Below the pieces are notes generated by a model, which was not told the DNA's origin, did no database searches, and saw only the letters and a program-made list of their open reading frames with translations. A stretch of 64,000 bases of DNA from Geotrypetes seraphini (lineage: Eukaryota; Chordata; Amphibia; Gymnophiona; Dermophiidae): positions 119,785,380-119,849,379 of the forward strand of contig NC_047095.1 in the NCBI RefSeq assembly GCF_902459505.1, in the 5' to 3' direction. Within the stretch, counting starts at the first letter, position 1, and each line of letters starts with the position of its first letter. This document shows, piece by piece, positions 1 through 10,186 of the stretch. A program made the position numbers and the translations under genes.

Positions 1-850
1 ACACCCCCTCCCCCCCCCACCCACTGCACGGATCACTAGACAGCGATCCCGATGCATGCGCAGACCATCTGTAGATAGTCTGAGAGCCACAACTTTTTTC
101 ATTTTTTTAAACTTTTACTTTTAAACAGCCTAGCGAGCCCATGGTTTTAACCCGCGGGTTAAAACTAGAGAATGACACAGGGAAAAATTCTGTCACCGTC
201 CCATCCCCGGACCACCATCCTCTGCACTGCCCTGTCCCCGCTGGTCCTTTCACCGCCCCGTCCCTGTCTCTGCCGTCCCCTTCATCGCCCCGTCACCGTC
301 CCCGCTGTCTCTTTCACCGCCCCATCACCGTCCCCGTCTTCAGTGTCTTCTTCTCTCCATCCCCCCATCCCCAGCACCCTTCACGTGGTCCAGCAGCTCC
401 CTCCCGCCGGCCAGCCGTGCATTTCCCTCCCTCCCTCCCTCCTTTTCCCTTACCTTTTCTTCTTGAAACTGGCGATTTCTATAAGGCTACGAGCTGTATT
501 ACAGCTGGAGCCTTGAAGTCGCGTCGTGTTGCCTGCTAGAAAAGTCTCCTCCGATGCGTCAGAGGAGACTTTTTCCAGCAGGCAACGCAACGCAACTTCA
601 AGGCTCCGGCTGCAATGCAAATGAGGGGAATCGGCATGCAATGCAGGAAGGAAATGATTCGCTAAAATAAAAAAAAAGCAACACCATCTGGGCTGGCCAA
701 TCCAAAGTAAGCAACTTCTGAGGACCAGTCGCTGCTGAGGCCCTTTCCGACTGCTCTGCCTTCTGCCACCCTGCTTCTCTGCCCTGATCTCCTGCCCTTC
801 CCCGCACTGCAAGCTTGTGGTTTTAACTAGAGAATGACATGGTGGTTGTT
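1..850. repeat. GC-rich repeat with a hAT-like end and an internal palindrome
   Basis: TAGAGAATGACACAGGG at 166 matches the terminus of the hAT-like family seen whole at 39149-40137, and the same start recurs at about 826. Between them are runs of CACCGTCCCC-type minisatellite. An inverted repeat at 503-611 has arms of about 50 bp. No gene is present, and the right end of the element was not found. Confidence 0.5.
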
Positions 851-1020
851 ACCGCCAAAACGGTGACCAAAAAAAAAAGTCCCCGCGAGTTCGGGGACAA
901 GGCCATTCACCGCCCCGTGGAGCGGTGAATGGTAGCACGGGGCGGTGAACAAGTAGTGAACGCGCGGTGAACGAGCTTTCGATCCGGCAGCCCACTCTCT
1001 CCCGCCGGCCATCCATGCAT

Positions 1021-1225
1021 CTCCCTCTGTTTTGCTGAAGCCATCTTCTGGTATTTTTAGCCCCTGTGCGGTCTCCATTTTGCTGCAGCCATCTTCTGGA
1101 ATTTTCAGCCCCTGTGCATTCTCCATTTTGCTGTAGTCACCTTCTGGTATTTTTAGCCCCTATGCGTTCTCCATTTTGCTGAAGCCACCTTCTGGTATTT
1201 TTAGCCCCTGTGCGTTCTCCAATTT
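1021..1225 (+). repeat. TATTTTTAGCCCCTG minisatellite, locus 1
   Basis: Four units of about 48 bp built on CTCCATTTTGCTGAAGCC and GGTATTTTTAGCCCCTG. The same family recurs at 10283-10365, 11013-11275 and 59738-60800. Confidence 0.8.
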
Positions 1226-1454
1226 ACGTTACACACCTAACCGACCCTATTCTATAACTGCACGCCCCAATGGTGTGTCTCACTTTGGCAGTCATCTATA
1301 GAATCGTGGGGGGGGGGAGGAGGAAGGGGGTGTTTGAGAGATTTTTGCCTATGTCCCGCCCACGATTTGCCCCTGTGTACACCCCTTTGCTGATAAGCGG
1401 TATGTAAATTAAGCAGATATTTGCAGAACGGTGCTTAGGTGGCATACTGGTATC

Positions 1455-1790
1455 TATAGGGTGAGTCAAAAACAGTAATCCCTTAGGGGTTCTCGCTGTT
1501 TTCTCAGCAACCGCGTAGAATTTCAACATGAAATTTTACGGCTTTATTTGTTGTGACAATCTACGTTTATGCACCGAGTGGAATGAGATTATCTTTGAGC
1601 AATGGCAAAGTTACAGATTTTTTAGCATGACCACCCAACGATTTTCACCCTTTCAAAAAACGTTTCCACTGTAAAACTATCAACATTTGAAGGAAAAAAA
1701 ACGAGGGCCCACCGTCCAGATTTCATTGCAAAGGACCGCTGGCCTCCAAATTCACTGAAGCTCAATCCTAAAGGTATACATACGTTGAGG
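1455..1790 (+). mobile_element. Tc1/mariner-like fragment
   Basis: Starts near gggtgagtcaaaaacagtaa. Near 1730 a short reading D-R-W-P-P-N-S-x-x-L-N-P recalls the WPPNSPDLNP block of transposases of this superfamily. The remainder is too decayed to place. The stretch 1790-2900 holds no recognised gene and is largely AT-rich. Confidence 0.35.
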
Positions 1791-3485
1791 GCCCTGATTT
1801 GCTCAGACGCCTCAGGCCTTCCAGATATTGACTTATGTAAAGGGTTCCCAAAATCATCATGTAAAACCTTACCCTAACACTAGACAGGAAGTGAATCTTC
1901 CCCCCCCCTCAAAAAAGAGGGTTACTTCATAACCCTCAAAAAGGCAAAATAGTATCCAGTTGTCAGAGCGCATTTGACGGGTCACCTCCCATTCAGTGCG
2001 CGCAATTGTTGTGCCAGAATTTGACGGGTCACCGTGTTTTAAGCAGGAATTAAAGGGTCACACAGTGCCTGATAGTTTAAAATCCCCATCTCCTAGGAGT
2101 GATGCAGGAAACAGCGAGCCTGCTGCTAGTTGAAATAAATTCCGGAATGAGGAAGTGCACAAAGGCTTTTGTAGAAATTACCATCATTCTTCCTTGTTCT
2201 GACAAAGGACTCGGGGTGAGTTTTGGATGAATTCTCAGGTTCAAGTAGCTGCTGGAAGGCAGCTTTTTACAAGCTTGGTTGGTTCAAGGATTAGAACCTG
2301 TTATTTGTGGGTGAATGATGCAGGTCTTAATATTATCAGGGGTGGATTGCTGTCACGGTGCCTATCCTGAGTTTACACCTGAGTCAATGGCGGAATAAGT
2401 GACTTGTCCAACATGTCAAGGAGCTGGAGTGGGATTACGGCGGGCCCTCAGCCCAGTTCTCTATTGGGCTACTCGTCCACTCCAGTTCTTTATTCATTTT
2501 TTCATCTTACATCAAGTGTATAATAATATATCAATTGAATTATATACATCACTTGAAATTCTTTTCTATTATCTTCTTAAATACATAAATTAAGCCCCTC
2601 CCCACCCTCCCTTTCCACAAATATTGTAAATCAAGCATATCATACATGTGTTATATTCAAAAATATTAATTTAAACCAATAATATAACTATATATCCCCC
2701 CTTTCCCAATATTATAATTATACTTTTAGTGTAAAAAGGTGTCTAATCATTACAATATGTTATCAATGGCCCCCAAATCTTTTTAAAATTATTATAATTC
2801 CCTTTTTGTATGGCAATTGTTCTTTCCATTTTGTATATATGGCACAAAATTAAGTCTGGTGTAATTTTTCCAGTTTCTGGTGCAACATAGTTTTTAAAAT
2901 GTCCTGCAATTGAGAAGGGTTCCTTCCAAGCGATGCTCGCCCTGTCTCCGCCAGGCCGGCGGCTCTGGCCAGGTAGCCCAAGCGGCGCGGTCCCCAGGAT
3001 TCAGAGAGCAACATTAGGGTTACCAGATTTGGTGACGCTAAAACACGGACATAGGACCCTCTCCCCAACCCCAGCCCGTTCTGCCCGAGTCACATTCTGT
3101 TCTGCCCCAGCATCGGCCCCCCCCCCCCTCCCCCAACTTCTTCTCTCTCCTCGAGCTCGGCGCTGCCATTGCGGTGGAAAGGGAAAGCGTACGCCCCCTC
3201 CGCTCCCTTAGTGATTGGATCATTTTTGCTTTCTGAAACTCACTTGGCCAAGGGATTTGTCACATCCTCTACCCCTCCGGTTTAGAATCTTCTCGACAAA
3301 AGCGTTTCTAAACACCTTACCTCACTCTTTCTCAACACAAATTTCTTTTTCTCAGAAAGCTGAAGTTTATCTGTTAGGCAACGACGGACTGCTACTCAGA
3401 AATTTCCTAACATGCAAATACCCCAGGCTAACTTTGTCACATAGATTCGCTTTTCACAAATGTCAGAAAGCTTTCTCACAACATG

Positions 3486-4206
3486 GAATGCGACTTTGAG
3501 TTCAATAATATAAACTGTTTCATGCATTTGTTATAAGCCATCGTATCACCTTTAAATTACTGTTTTTGGTGTTCAAAGCTTTAAGTTTTAATGAACCCCA
3601 ATTTATTAACAGATGGCTTATTCCATATAGTACTACACGTTCACTTCGTTCATCTTCATCTAATCTTCTTACAGTGCCTTCTATTAAAATGATAGGAACT
3701 AGAAGACAAGACATGTTCTCAGTTATGGCCCCTCATTCTTGGAATCTTTTACCACAATACATTAGAGAACTAAAAGACCTAACACTGTTTAAAAAAATGC
3801 TAAAAACCTTTCTCTTTAAAGATGCGTATGGATCTTAGGACAAATAAAAATTGATAATCTTTTAACCATTACCGAGTTTTCTATTTTTTTATTTTTTTTT
3901 AAAACAGCCATTATTACCCACCTTTTGTTTTTCCCTTTTATGTTTTTTCTTCTCTTCTATCAAAAATTGTAACTACTCCCCCACTTAACCACACATGTCT
4001 TGTATGTTTTACCCACAAATTATTTTAAAATTAGGTTTACAATCAGTTTGTAAAGTGTGTTATATTTTAACTAACAACAAATTTGTTTTTATGTCACCAT
4101 TAATATTGTACTTGTTTCATTTATTAATACATGTTATTTCATTGTACATCGCCTAGCAATTTATATAGGCGATTCATCAAGAATAAATAAACTTGAAACT
4201 TGAAAC
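3486..4206 (+). mobile_element. L2-type LINE 3' end
   Basis: An open frame at 3566-3838 ends in a reverse-transcriptase-tail pattern (SWNLLP, then FKKMLKTFLF). A 3' UTR follows and finishes ATAAATAAACTTGAAACTTGAAAC, a microsatellite tail typical of L2. It is 5'-truncated. Confidence 0.7.
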
Positions 4207-4445
4207 GTGTATGTTTTTGTGTAACCTGCAGGAAAACCCGGACATGCTCTCTGTCTGGATGCCCGGAGGGATTTCCAAACCCGCCAGTTTGTCCGGGGTT
4301 TGGAAGTTCCTGAGCTCGGGACCGCCGTCTGAAGGGCGCCTGCTCATGTGCAGATGGTGACGTGATGATGTCACGTGCATATGCGTGATGTCATCACATC
4401 GACGGCCAAACCTGCAGAGACACAGGTGACTTCCGAGCCTGTCAC

Positions 4446-5128
4446 CTCTTAACTTCAAACTATGCCTCTCATTCCAGAGCTTCCTTTCAAATGAAAGAGA
4501 CTCGCCTCATGCGCATTTACATCACGTAGATATTTCAACATCTCTATCATATCTCCCCTCTCCCGCCTTTCCTCCAGAGTATACAGATTGAGATCTTTAA
4601 GCCTGTCCCCGTACGCCTTATCACGAAGACCACATACCATTTTAGTAGCCTTCCTCTGGACCGACTCCATCCTTTTTATATCTTTTTGAAGGTGCGGCCT
4701 CCAGAATTGTACACAAAATTCTAAATGAGGTCTCACCAGAGTCTTATATAGGCAGGGCAGGATTAACCAATAGGCCAAGTAGGCACGTGCCTAGGGCACG
4801 AAACGGTCAGGGGGGCCCGATGAAGGAGGGCATCAACATTGTTTTTTCCAAACGGCGATGGGCCCCTCCAGCATCGATCGGCAATGCGGCCCCACCCCGA
4901 TCAGCAACGCACCCTCCTCCACCCCCCATTGACGGAAAGTAAGACAAGCAAGCAACGTGGGTAAGAAAGGCAACGGGAACTGTAACTGTACAGCTTCCTG
5001 TTTCCGCCTGTGTACATGGTGGGACGGGGCAGGGGGCCCAGTGTACTTGGGTGCCTGGGGCCCTTGACGAATTAATCCTGCCCTGTATATAGGGGCATCA
5101 ATACCTCCTTTTTCCTACTGGCTGACCC
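4446..5128 (-). mobile_element. CR1-type LINE 3' fragment, interrupted by a hAT element
   Basis: The minus strand encodes [21 protein letters not shown] and [12 protein letters not shown], the C-terminal part of CR1 ORF2. The LINE is split at 4753-5085 by a non-autonomous hAT element. Its intact sequence TTCTAAATGAGG near 4720 also serves as the empty-site reference for the Helitron at 47067. Confidence 0.8.
4753..5085. mobile_element. Non-autonomous hAT element, CAGGGCAGGATTAA ends
   Basis: The terminal inverted repeats CAGGGCAGGATTAA and TTAATCCTGCCCTG are flanked by the 8-bp duplication TATATAGG (4745-4752 and 5086-5093). Both features fit hAT. No coding capacity. Confidence 0.85.
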
Positions 5129-5432
5129 TCTCTCTGTCTCTCACCCACCCAGCCCTCTCTGTTTTTTACCTTGCCCACCCCTCCCTCTTGTTGCGAGATC
5201 TGAAGAAGGGTTACCTTCGAAAGCTAATCGAAAAATGCTAAGTTAGTCTGATAAAAAAGGTATCACCTTATTTTCTTTAAGTTTTGTTTTATCTCTTTAT
5301 AAAACCCCTTATGAATGAATCAGGTAAGCTCAGTTGTAAGCCCTCTAGAGGCAAAAAAATGCCAAAAGTACACTGGCTTCTATAACGAGCTTTGTACTTT
5401 TCCCAGGACAAATGTAGACCCCAAATGGCATA

Positions 5433-5611
5433 TTAGAAACATAGAAAGGTGACGGCAGAAAAGGGCTATAGCCCATCAAGTCTGCCCACCCTGCTGACCC
5501 TTCCTCTTAAGTCTATACCTAGTGACCAATTCTTCAGATCGACCTTCGTAGGGATCCCCATAGGTATCCCATTTATTCTTAGAGTCCAGCACGCTGCTGG
5601 CCTCGATCACC
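5433..5611 (-). mobile_element. CR1-type LINE 3' tail
   Basis: Carries the tail GAAACATAGAAA and the block that reads GCCCATCAAGTCTGCCCACC on the plus strand. Nearly identical to the start of the copy at 7341. Confidence 0.7.
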
Positions 5612-5763
5612 TAGTGCAATTTTAGTCAGCATAGATGTGATGGTAGAGCTTAGCTTTTTTCCACCACCCCAAGATGGCCAATAACTACAGGTCAGTCTGA
5701 ATTCAAATATGAATAACGCAGCGCACCCCCCCCCCCTCCCCTGTATAATCTGCAGCGGCCAAA

Positions 5764-5925
5764 TTGATTTTTAAGCAAAGAAAATATGTTCATGTTTCTC
5801 CCCTTTCGAGGACTCTTCACTGGCTTCCGGTTTCTTTTCTCTTTCACAACCAACAGACACAAACGAAGCTCACATCCAAACTTTGTCAGTCTCTCAGTGC
5901 CCTCTTCCTTAGCTTGCGTGCACGT
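5764..5925 (+). mobile_element. L2-type LINE fragment
   Basis: The frame reads PLSRTLHWLPVSF followed by a TNRHKRSSH-type block, the conserved LHWLPV region of L2 reverse transcriptase. No ends are visible. Confidence 0.55.
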
Positions 5926-6340
5926 GGTGACATGTGCGCACAATGCAAGCAACACGGAAACCTCGAGCGCCGGATCCAATCAGTGGGCGCACAATTCATG
6001 AGGATCCAGTGTATTCATCCTTCTCCGTTTCTTTAGATGATTCAGGCATCTTCAAGGTGATGAGTAGAACAGTTGTAATGGAGAGCTGTAGAAAATCCGA
6101 CCGATGGGAACGGGCGGAAACTAAAGACTGGGGATTAGGGGGAAGCAGGGGGAAATGGGTAGGGCTCGGGCATGCCCAGTGGGGCCCGGGCACTGCACGT
6201 GCTCAGAGAGAGAGAGAGAAAAAAAAAAATCTCTCTGAGCTATTGGAGAGCTTATCCACAAATTGGGAGCTGTTGGGACAACACCCATATGTGGCTGACT
6301 ATCCTGCTGTCCACGGAGAACCTACGTTACAGGTAAGTAA
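5926..6340 (+). repeat. Unclassified interspersed repeat, copy A, ending in a splice-donor-like motif
   Basis: About 400 bp matching 19290-19680 in opposite orientation at very high identity by eye. It includes a run of alternating AG then poly-A and ends ACAGGTAAGTAAC, a near-perfect donor consensus. A related terminal piece lies at 40490-40600. It may be the untranslated leader of a DIRS or LTR-class element; that is an inference. Confidence 0.55.
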
Positions 6341-6977
6341 CTACACTTTCCCAGCCACATTCATTGGCCACAGTTGTACTGCCACACCGTAGGCATCTAT
6401 TCCAAACCATGGTCTATGTCCCACGGTCCAAGGATCGTCACACCAATGCATTGGTTGAACGATTCTATAATGTTAATAGTTGTTGTACTGAGGGGTGGGA
6501 GTTTGAATCTGAGCAAATTAGTTTGTATTGCATACACATGTACTCTTCCTCAGCCCCTCTATCACCCTCTTTCCCTTAGATGTGTGCAACTCATCGCACG
6601 GTTTCAAAGTTTGCATTCCTTTCCAGTAGGTGGGTCCTCTGCTAGGGGGAGGGATGTAGGGATTGAGATCTTTTCAGCATGGGGAAAGATGATATGAGCA
6701 GGCTAGGCAATTGCCTAGGGCAGCTGTAGTCAAAACAAATTAATAGATCCTGTGAGCCACAGAACCTCAAAGAGCCATCAAGCATGGTTTTTATTTTTAC
6801 TTGCAGGAAGATTGGATAATTTTCAAATAGCCCCATTTATCCAAGTAAACTAGAAAATGCCTTTACGGGTTGGGGTGGAAGGGGGCCAGCGGAGTATCTT
6901 AAGTGTCATGATGCCCAATTACGCACCTTTACTAGACTGCTTGGGATGATTTTGATGGCTGAATTTCAGAATCAGGC

Positions 6978-7075
6978 GAGGCGTGGCCTAGTGGTAGAGT
7001 TGCTGACTCAGCACCCTGAGGTTGTGGGATCAAATCCCAGCACTGTTCCTTGGGACCCTGGATAAGTCACTGTGA
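6978..7075 (+). mobile_element. tRNA-derived SINE head (CORE-SINE-like)
   Basis: A-box-like TGGCCTAGTGG at 6984-6994 and B-box-like GGATCAAATCC at 7027-7037 have tRNA spacing. They are followed by GGACCCTGGATAAGTCAC, which resembles the CORE domain. A fold-back piece (about 7055-7255) sits in its tail. Confidence 0.65.
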
Positions 7076-7340
7076 CAATAAAAGTCCCCGTGATGGTGAG
7101 GGTCATCCGATAAGGGGTGACGTAGGATAAGCGAGACTTTGATAAAGCGTCTTCCTTAAGCGATACCTGCGTGATGTCGGCTCTAAGCAAGAGAAAGTTC
7201 TGTTTATCCTACGTCAGCCCTCTTGGATAACCCTCACCATCACAGTGACTTATATTGTAGCTCAGCACAGCGTCCCCTGAGGAAGGCATAGCCTTATGTC
7301 GAAACTGGGATCCTAAGATCTACGTTGGTCTGAGTTGGTT

Positions 7341-7765
7341 AGAAACATAGAAACATAGAAGATGACGGCAGAAAAGGGCTATAGCCCATCAAGTCTGCCC
7401 ACCCTACTGACCCATCCTCTTAAGTCTATACCTAGCGACCGATATTCCAGTTCGACTCTCGTAGGGATCCCACATAGGTATCCCATTTATTCTTAAAGTC
7501 CAGCACGCTGCTGGCCTCGATCACCTGCGCTGGAAGCTCATTCCAACGGTCAACCACTCTTTCTGTGAAGAAATACTTCCTGATGTCGCTATGAAATTTC
7601 CCGCCTCTGAGTTTGAGCGTATGCCCTCTAGTGGCAGAGGGTCCCCTGAGAAAGAATATATCATCTTCCACCTCGATACGTCCCGTGATGTATTTAAATG
7701 TCTCAATCATGTCTCCTCTCTCCCTACGTTCTTCTAGAGTGTAGAGCTGTAGTTGAGCAGACATT
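7341..7765 (-). mobile_element. CR1-type LINE 3' end
   Basis: The minus strand encodes [28 protein letters not shown] and FFTERVVDRWNELP, the CR1 ORF2 C-terminus. The 3' UTR and tail of repeated AACATAGA lie at the low-coordinate end. Confidence 0.8.
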
Positions 7766-7827
7766 CTTCTTTCTGCAGTTCTTAATGAACAGATGTTGTA
7801 TTTATTTATTCTTATAGCCCACTTACA

Positions 7828-8045
7828 CCCATGGCGTAGCGAAGGAGAGTGGTGCCCCCTCCTTCCGCCGCCTTGCTCCTTCCTGCCTCGCCCCTTCCCT
7901 TTCCCTGTACCTTTTTAATTTTCCAGGCACGAGCAACATTGTCGTGCCCCTCTGATGTCATTTCCTGGGTGCAGGGCCCGGAAGTGATGTCAGAGAGAAG
8001 CGACACCAGCGCGGGCAGCAAGTTCGTAATGCTGCTCACGCGGGG
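7828..8045. mobile_element. hAT-like MITE fragment, GGCGTAGCGAAGG end
   Basis: Shares the GGCGTAGCGAAGG end and a central TGATGTCATTTCCTG / AGGAAGTGATGTCAGAG palindrome with the copy at 36193-36573. A duplication was not confirmed. A poly-G run follows near 8110. Confidence 0.5.
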
Positions 8046-8348
8046 AAAATGAAAGAGCTATGAGGAAGGGGCATGTGCACATGGCAAGGGGGGGTCTGGA
8101 AAGAGCCGGGGGGGGGGGGGGCAGAGAGGAGAACGCTCGATGTGTACATTTCCTTTCCCCGCTTTTCTTTTTTTTTTTACACAAAACGTAAAACAACAAT
8201 AAAGAACATCACTCGACAAGACACCGCCACACTTCGACACGAACACAGCTGTGAGACACTGATGTACCAAGGTACAGTGCTGCCAACGTAAGCATATGGT
8301 GGCAAGTTCATGAACTTAGTTGTCAGTCCATATATATATATATATATA

Positions 8349-9216
8349 CTAGTATTTTAGCCCGTTACATTAACGGGTGCTAGAATATATGTCTGTCTTT
8401 ATTTCCGTCTCTCTCTCTCTCTGTCCTGCTGTCTTTCTTTCTGTCTGTCTCTGTCCCCCTTTGTCTGTCTGTCTTTCTGTGTCTCTCCCTGTCCCTGTGT
8501 CTTTCTTCTTTTCTTTCTCTCTCCCTTATTCCTCCTGGTGGTAGAATATATGTCTGTCTTTCTTTCTGTTTCTCTCCATACCCCTGTCTTTTTCTTTCTG
8601 TCTCTCTTCCTCCCGCTGTCTTTCTTTTGTGTCTCTCTCCCTCCCTGGCCCCCTTTGTCTGTCTGTCTTTCTGTCTCTCTCCCTGCCCCTGTCCCTGTGT
8701 CTTTCTTCCTATCTCCTTCCCTACTTCCCTGTCCAGCAGCCGCAGCATTCCCTCTCCCTCTATTTACCGTGAGAGAAGCCTGCACAGACCTAACAGCCCG
8801 AGCCCCCAGCAATGTAACTTCCTGGCGGCTCCTCTCACGATCGCCGCCTTCTCCGACACAGGAGCGGCTCGTGAGAGGAGCCGCTGCAGCGTCTTTGAGA
8901 AGTTGAAAAAAACTTCAGCCCGTCTCCGTGCTCGGCCGCGGCGGGCTACAGCTGCCGCGGCCTGCAGCCGCCGCGGCCGACATCCGCCTTGCCGTATTTT
9001 TTTTTTTATTTGAAAGACGCGGCGGTGGCTCTTCTCATGATCCCCACCTGCGTCGAAAGTCCGACGCAGGCGGGGATCGTGAGAGTAGCCACCATTGCGT
9101 CTTTCAAAGAACCGTAAGCCGCGCATGCGCACTTCTTATGGGTCGCTACAGCTCACGGAAAACGGACCCATGCGATGGGAGTGCGCATGCGCGGCCTAGC
9201 GTTTTATTATATTAGA
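8349..9216 (-). mobile_element. Non-autonomous Helitron 1
   Basis: On the minus strand it starts TCTAATATAATAAAACGC and ends with the hairpin CACCCGTTAATGTAACGGG, then CTAG, directly followed by T. The flanks are A and T with no duplication, the Helitron signature. The interior is CT-rich simple repeat and inverted GC-rich pieces (about 8820-9130). Ends match the element at 47067-48237. Confidence 0.85.
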
Positions 9217-9229
9217 TATATATCTATCT

Positions 9230-9790
9230 ATATGCCCGAATGACAGAGTGTATGTCCCAACTTAACAGAACTGATGTCTGTATTAACGGTGATCCGTCAA
9301 ATGCGCACAGGACAAACCTTCATGTTTCCGCTCCCCCCCACACTACAGTTGCGTTCTCATTGAGGGGATGTGTGGGAAGGAAACCCCCCCTCCCACTACA
9401 CTTACAACTTCCACTCTCCTCGCCCTCTGACCACTTACAACTTGCTCTGCTGTTTCCGCTCTGAGGAGGTTGGAATCCCCCCACTACACTCACGCTCTCG
9501 TCAGGGGGCTCTCAATTACAACATTGCCGCAAACTTCCCCACCACCACCACCACCACACTTACAACTGCGCCCCGAAAATCCCGCTCCCTTCATGCGTGC
9601 ACTTGGAGCGGAATTGTCGGGGAGCAATTGTTCTGTGCGCTATTGACAGTGTACCGTATTAACTGTGTACCTTTAACCTCCTCAGTGTATGTGCATCCCC
9701 TTGTACTTAGGCGTAGCATAGAGAAAAAAAGAGAGAGAGGCACTAGCTGAGCAGTGGAGTGATCGCAAAACCCAAAGAAGGTAAAACCAG
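9230..9790. other. No gene seen; simple repeats
   Basis: Low-complexity C-rich sequence and a (CAC)n run near 9540-9557. I recognise no gene or element end between the Helitron and the 3' UTR of C2. Confidence 0.5.
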
Positions 9791-9794
9791 TGTC

Positions 9795-9991
9795 ACTCAT
9801 TTCGTGGACACTTTATTAAAATTCTAGAGAATGAAGTGCCCGACATGGCCACAGTCCACCCAAATGACTGCATCAGGGGTCCGTTGCATGTGTGTGGCCT
9901 TGTGTCTGCGGCCTCCTGTATTCCTCGGTGTTTGTTCGTGCTCGCCACCCCTGCACGCGTCCTCGTGCGACCACGTGTTCATCTCCAGGGT
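9795..9991 (-). terminator. C2: C2 3' UTR with polyadenylation signal
   Basis: An AATAAA hexamer on the minus strand lies at 9812-9817, about 175 bases past the stop codon. Cleavage would be expected near 9790-9800. No better hexamer lies closer to the stop codon. Confidence 0.6.
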
Positions 9992-10186
9992 TTAGAGGAA
10001 GCCGATGATCCCTTCCAGCTTCTCCTTCAGCCAGGTCTGGATCTCCGGCTTGAAGAGGTTGAGGTGGAAGTCTCGAGGGCTCTGACCAGGCCGAGCGGGC
10101 TCACGTCTCAGTTCCGGGGGCTGAGTAGAATAATCGTATGCTTTATTCCTGCAGGGGTTATAAACGCCCCAGCTGACTATCCCCAT
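9992..10186 (-). CDS. C2: C2 exon 18 (C-terminus and stop)
   Basis: Residues 704-767. [12 protein letters not shown] and RDFHLNLF match the end of the C2/factor B protease domain, and the protein ends [13 protein letters not shown]. The acceptor is tctcttccag. The stop codon is TAA at 9992-9994. Confidence 0.95.
   Translation of the reverse strand: MGIVSWGVYNPCRNKAYDYSTQPPELRREPARPGQSPRDFHLNLFKPEIQTWLKEKLEGIIGFL

Noticed and set aside
6978-7047. A functional tRNA gene
   Set aside because: A- and B-box-like sequences are present but the acceptor stem does not pair and a CORE-like SINE body follows.
8380-8906. Long open frames on both strands
   Set aside because: They lie in CT-rich simple sequence inside a Helitron.
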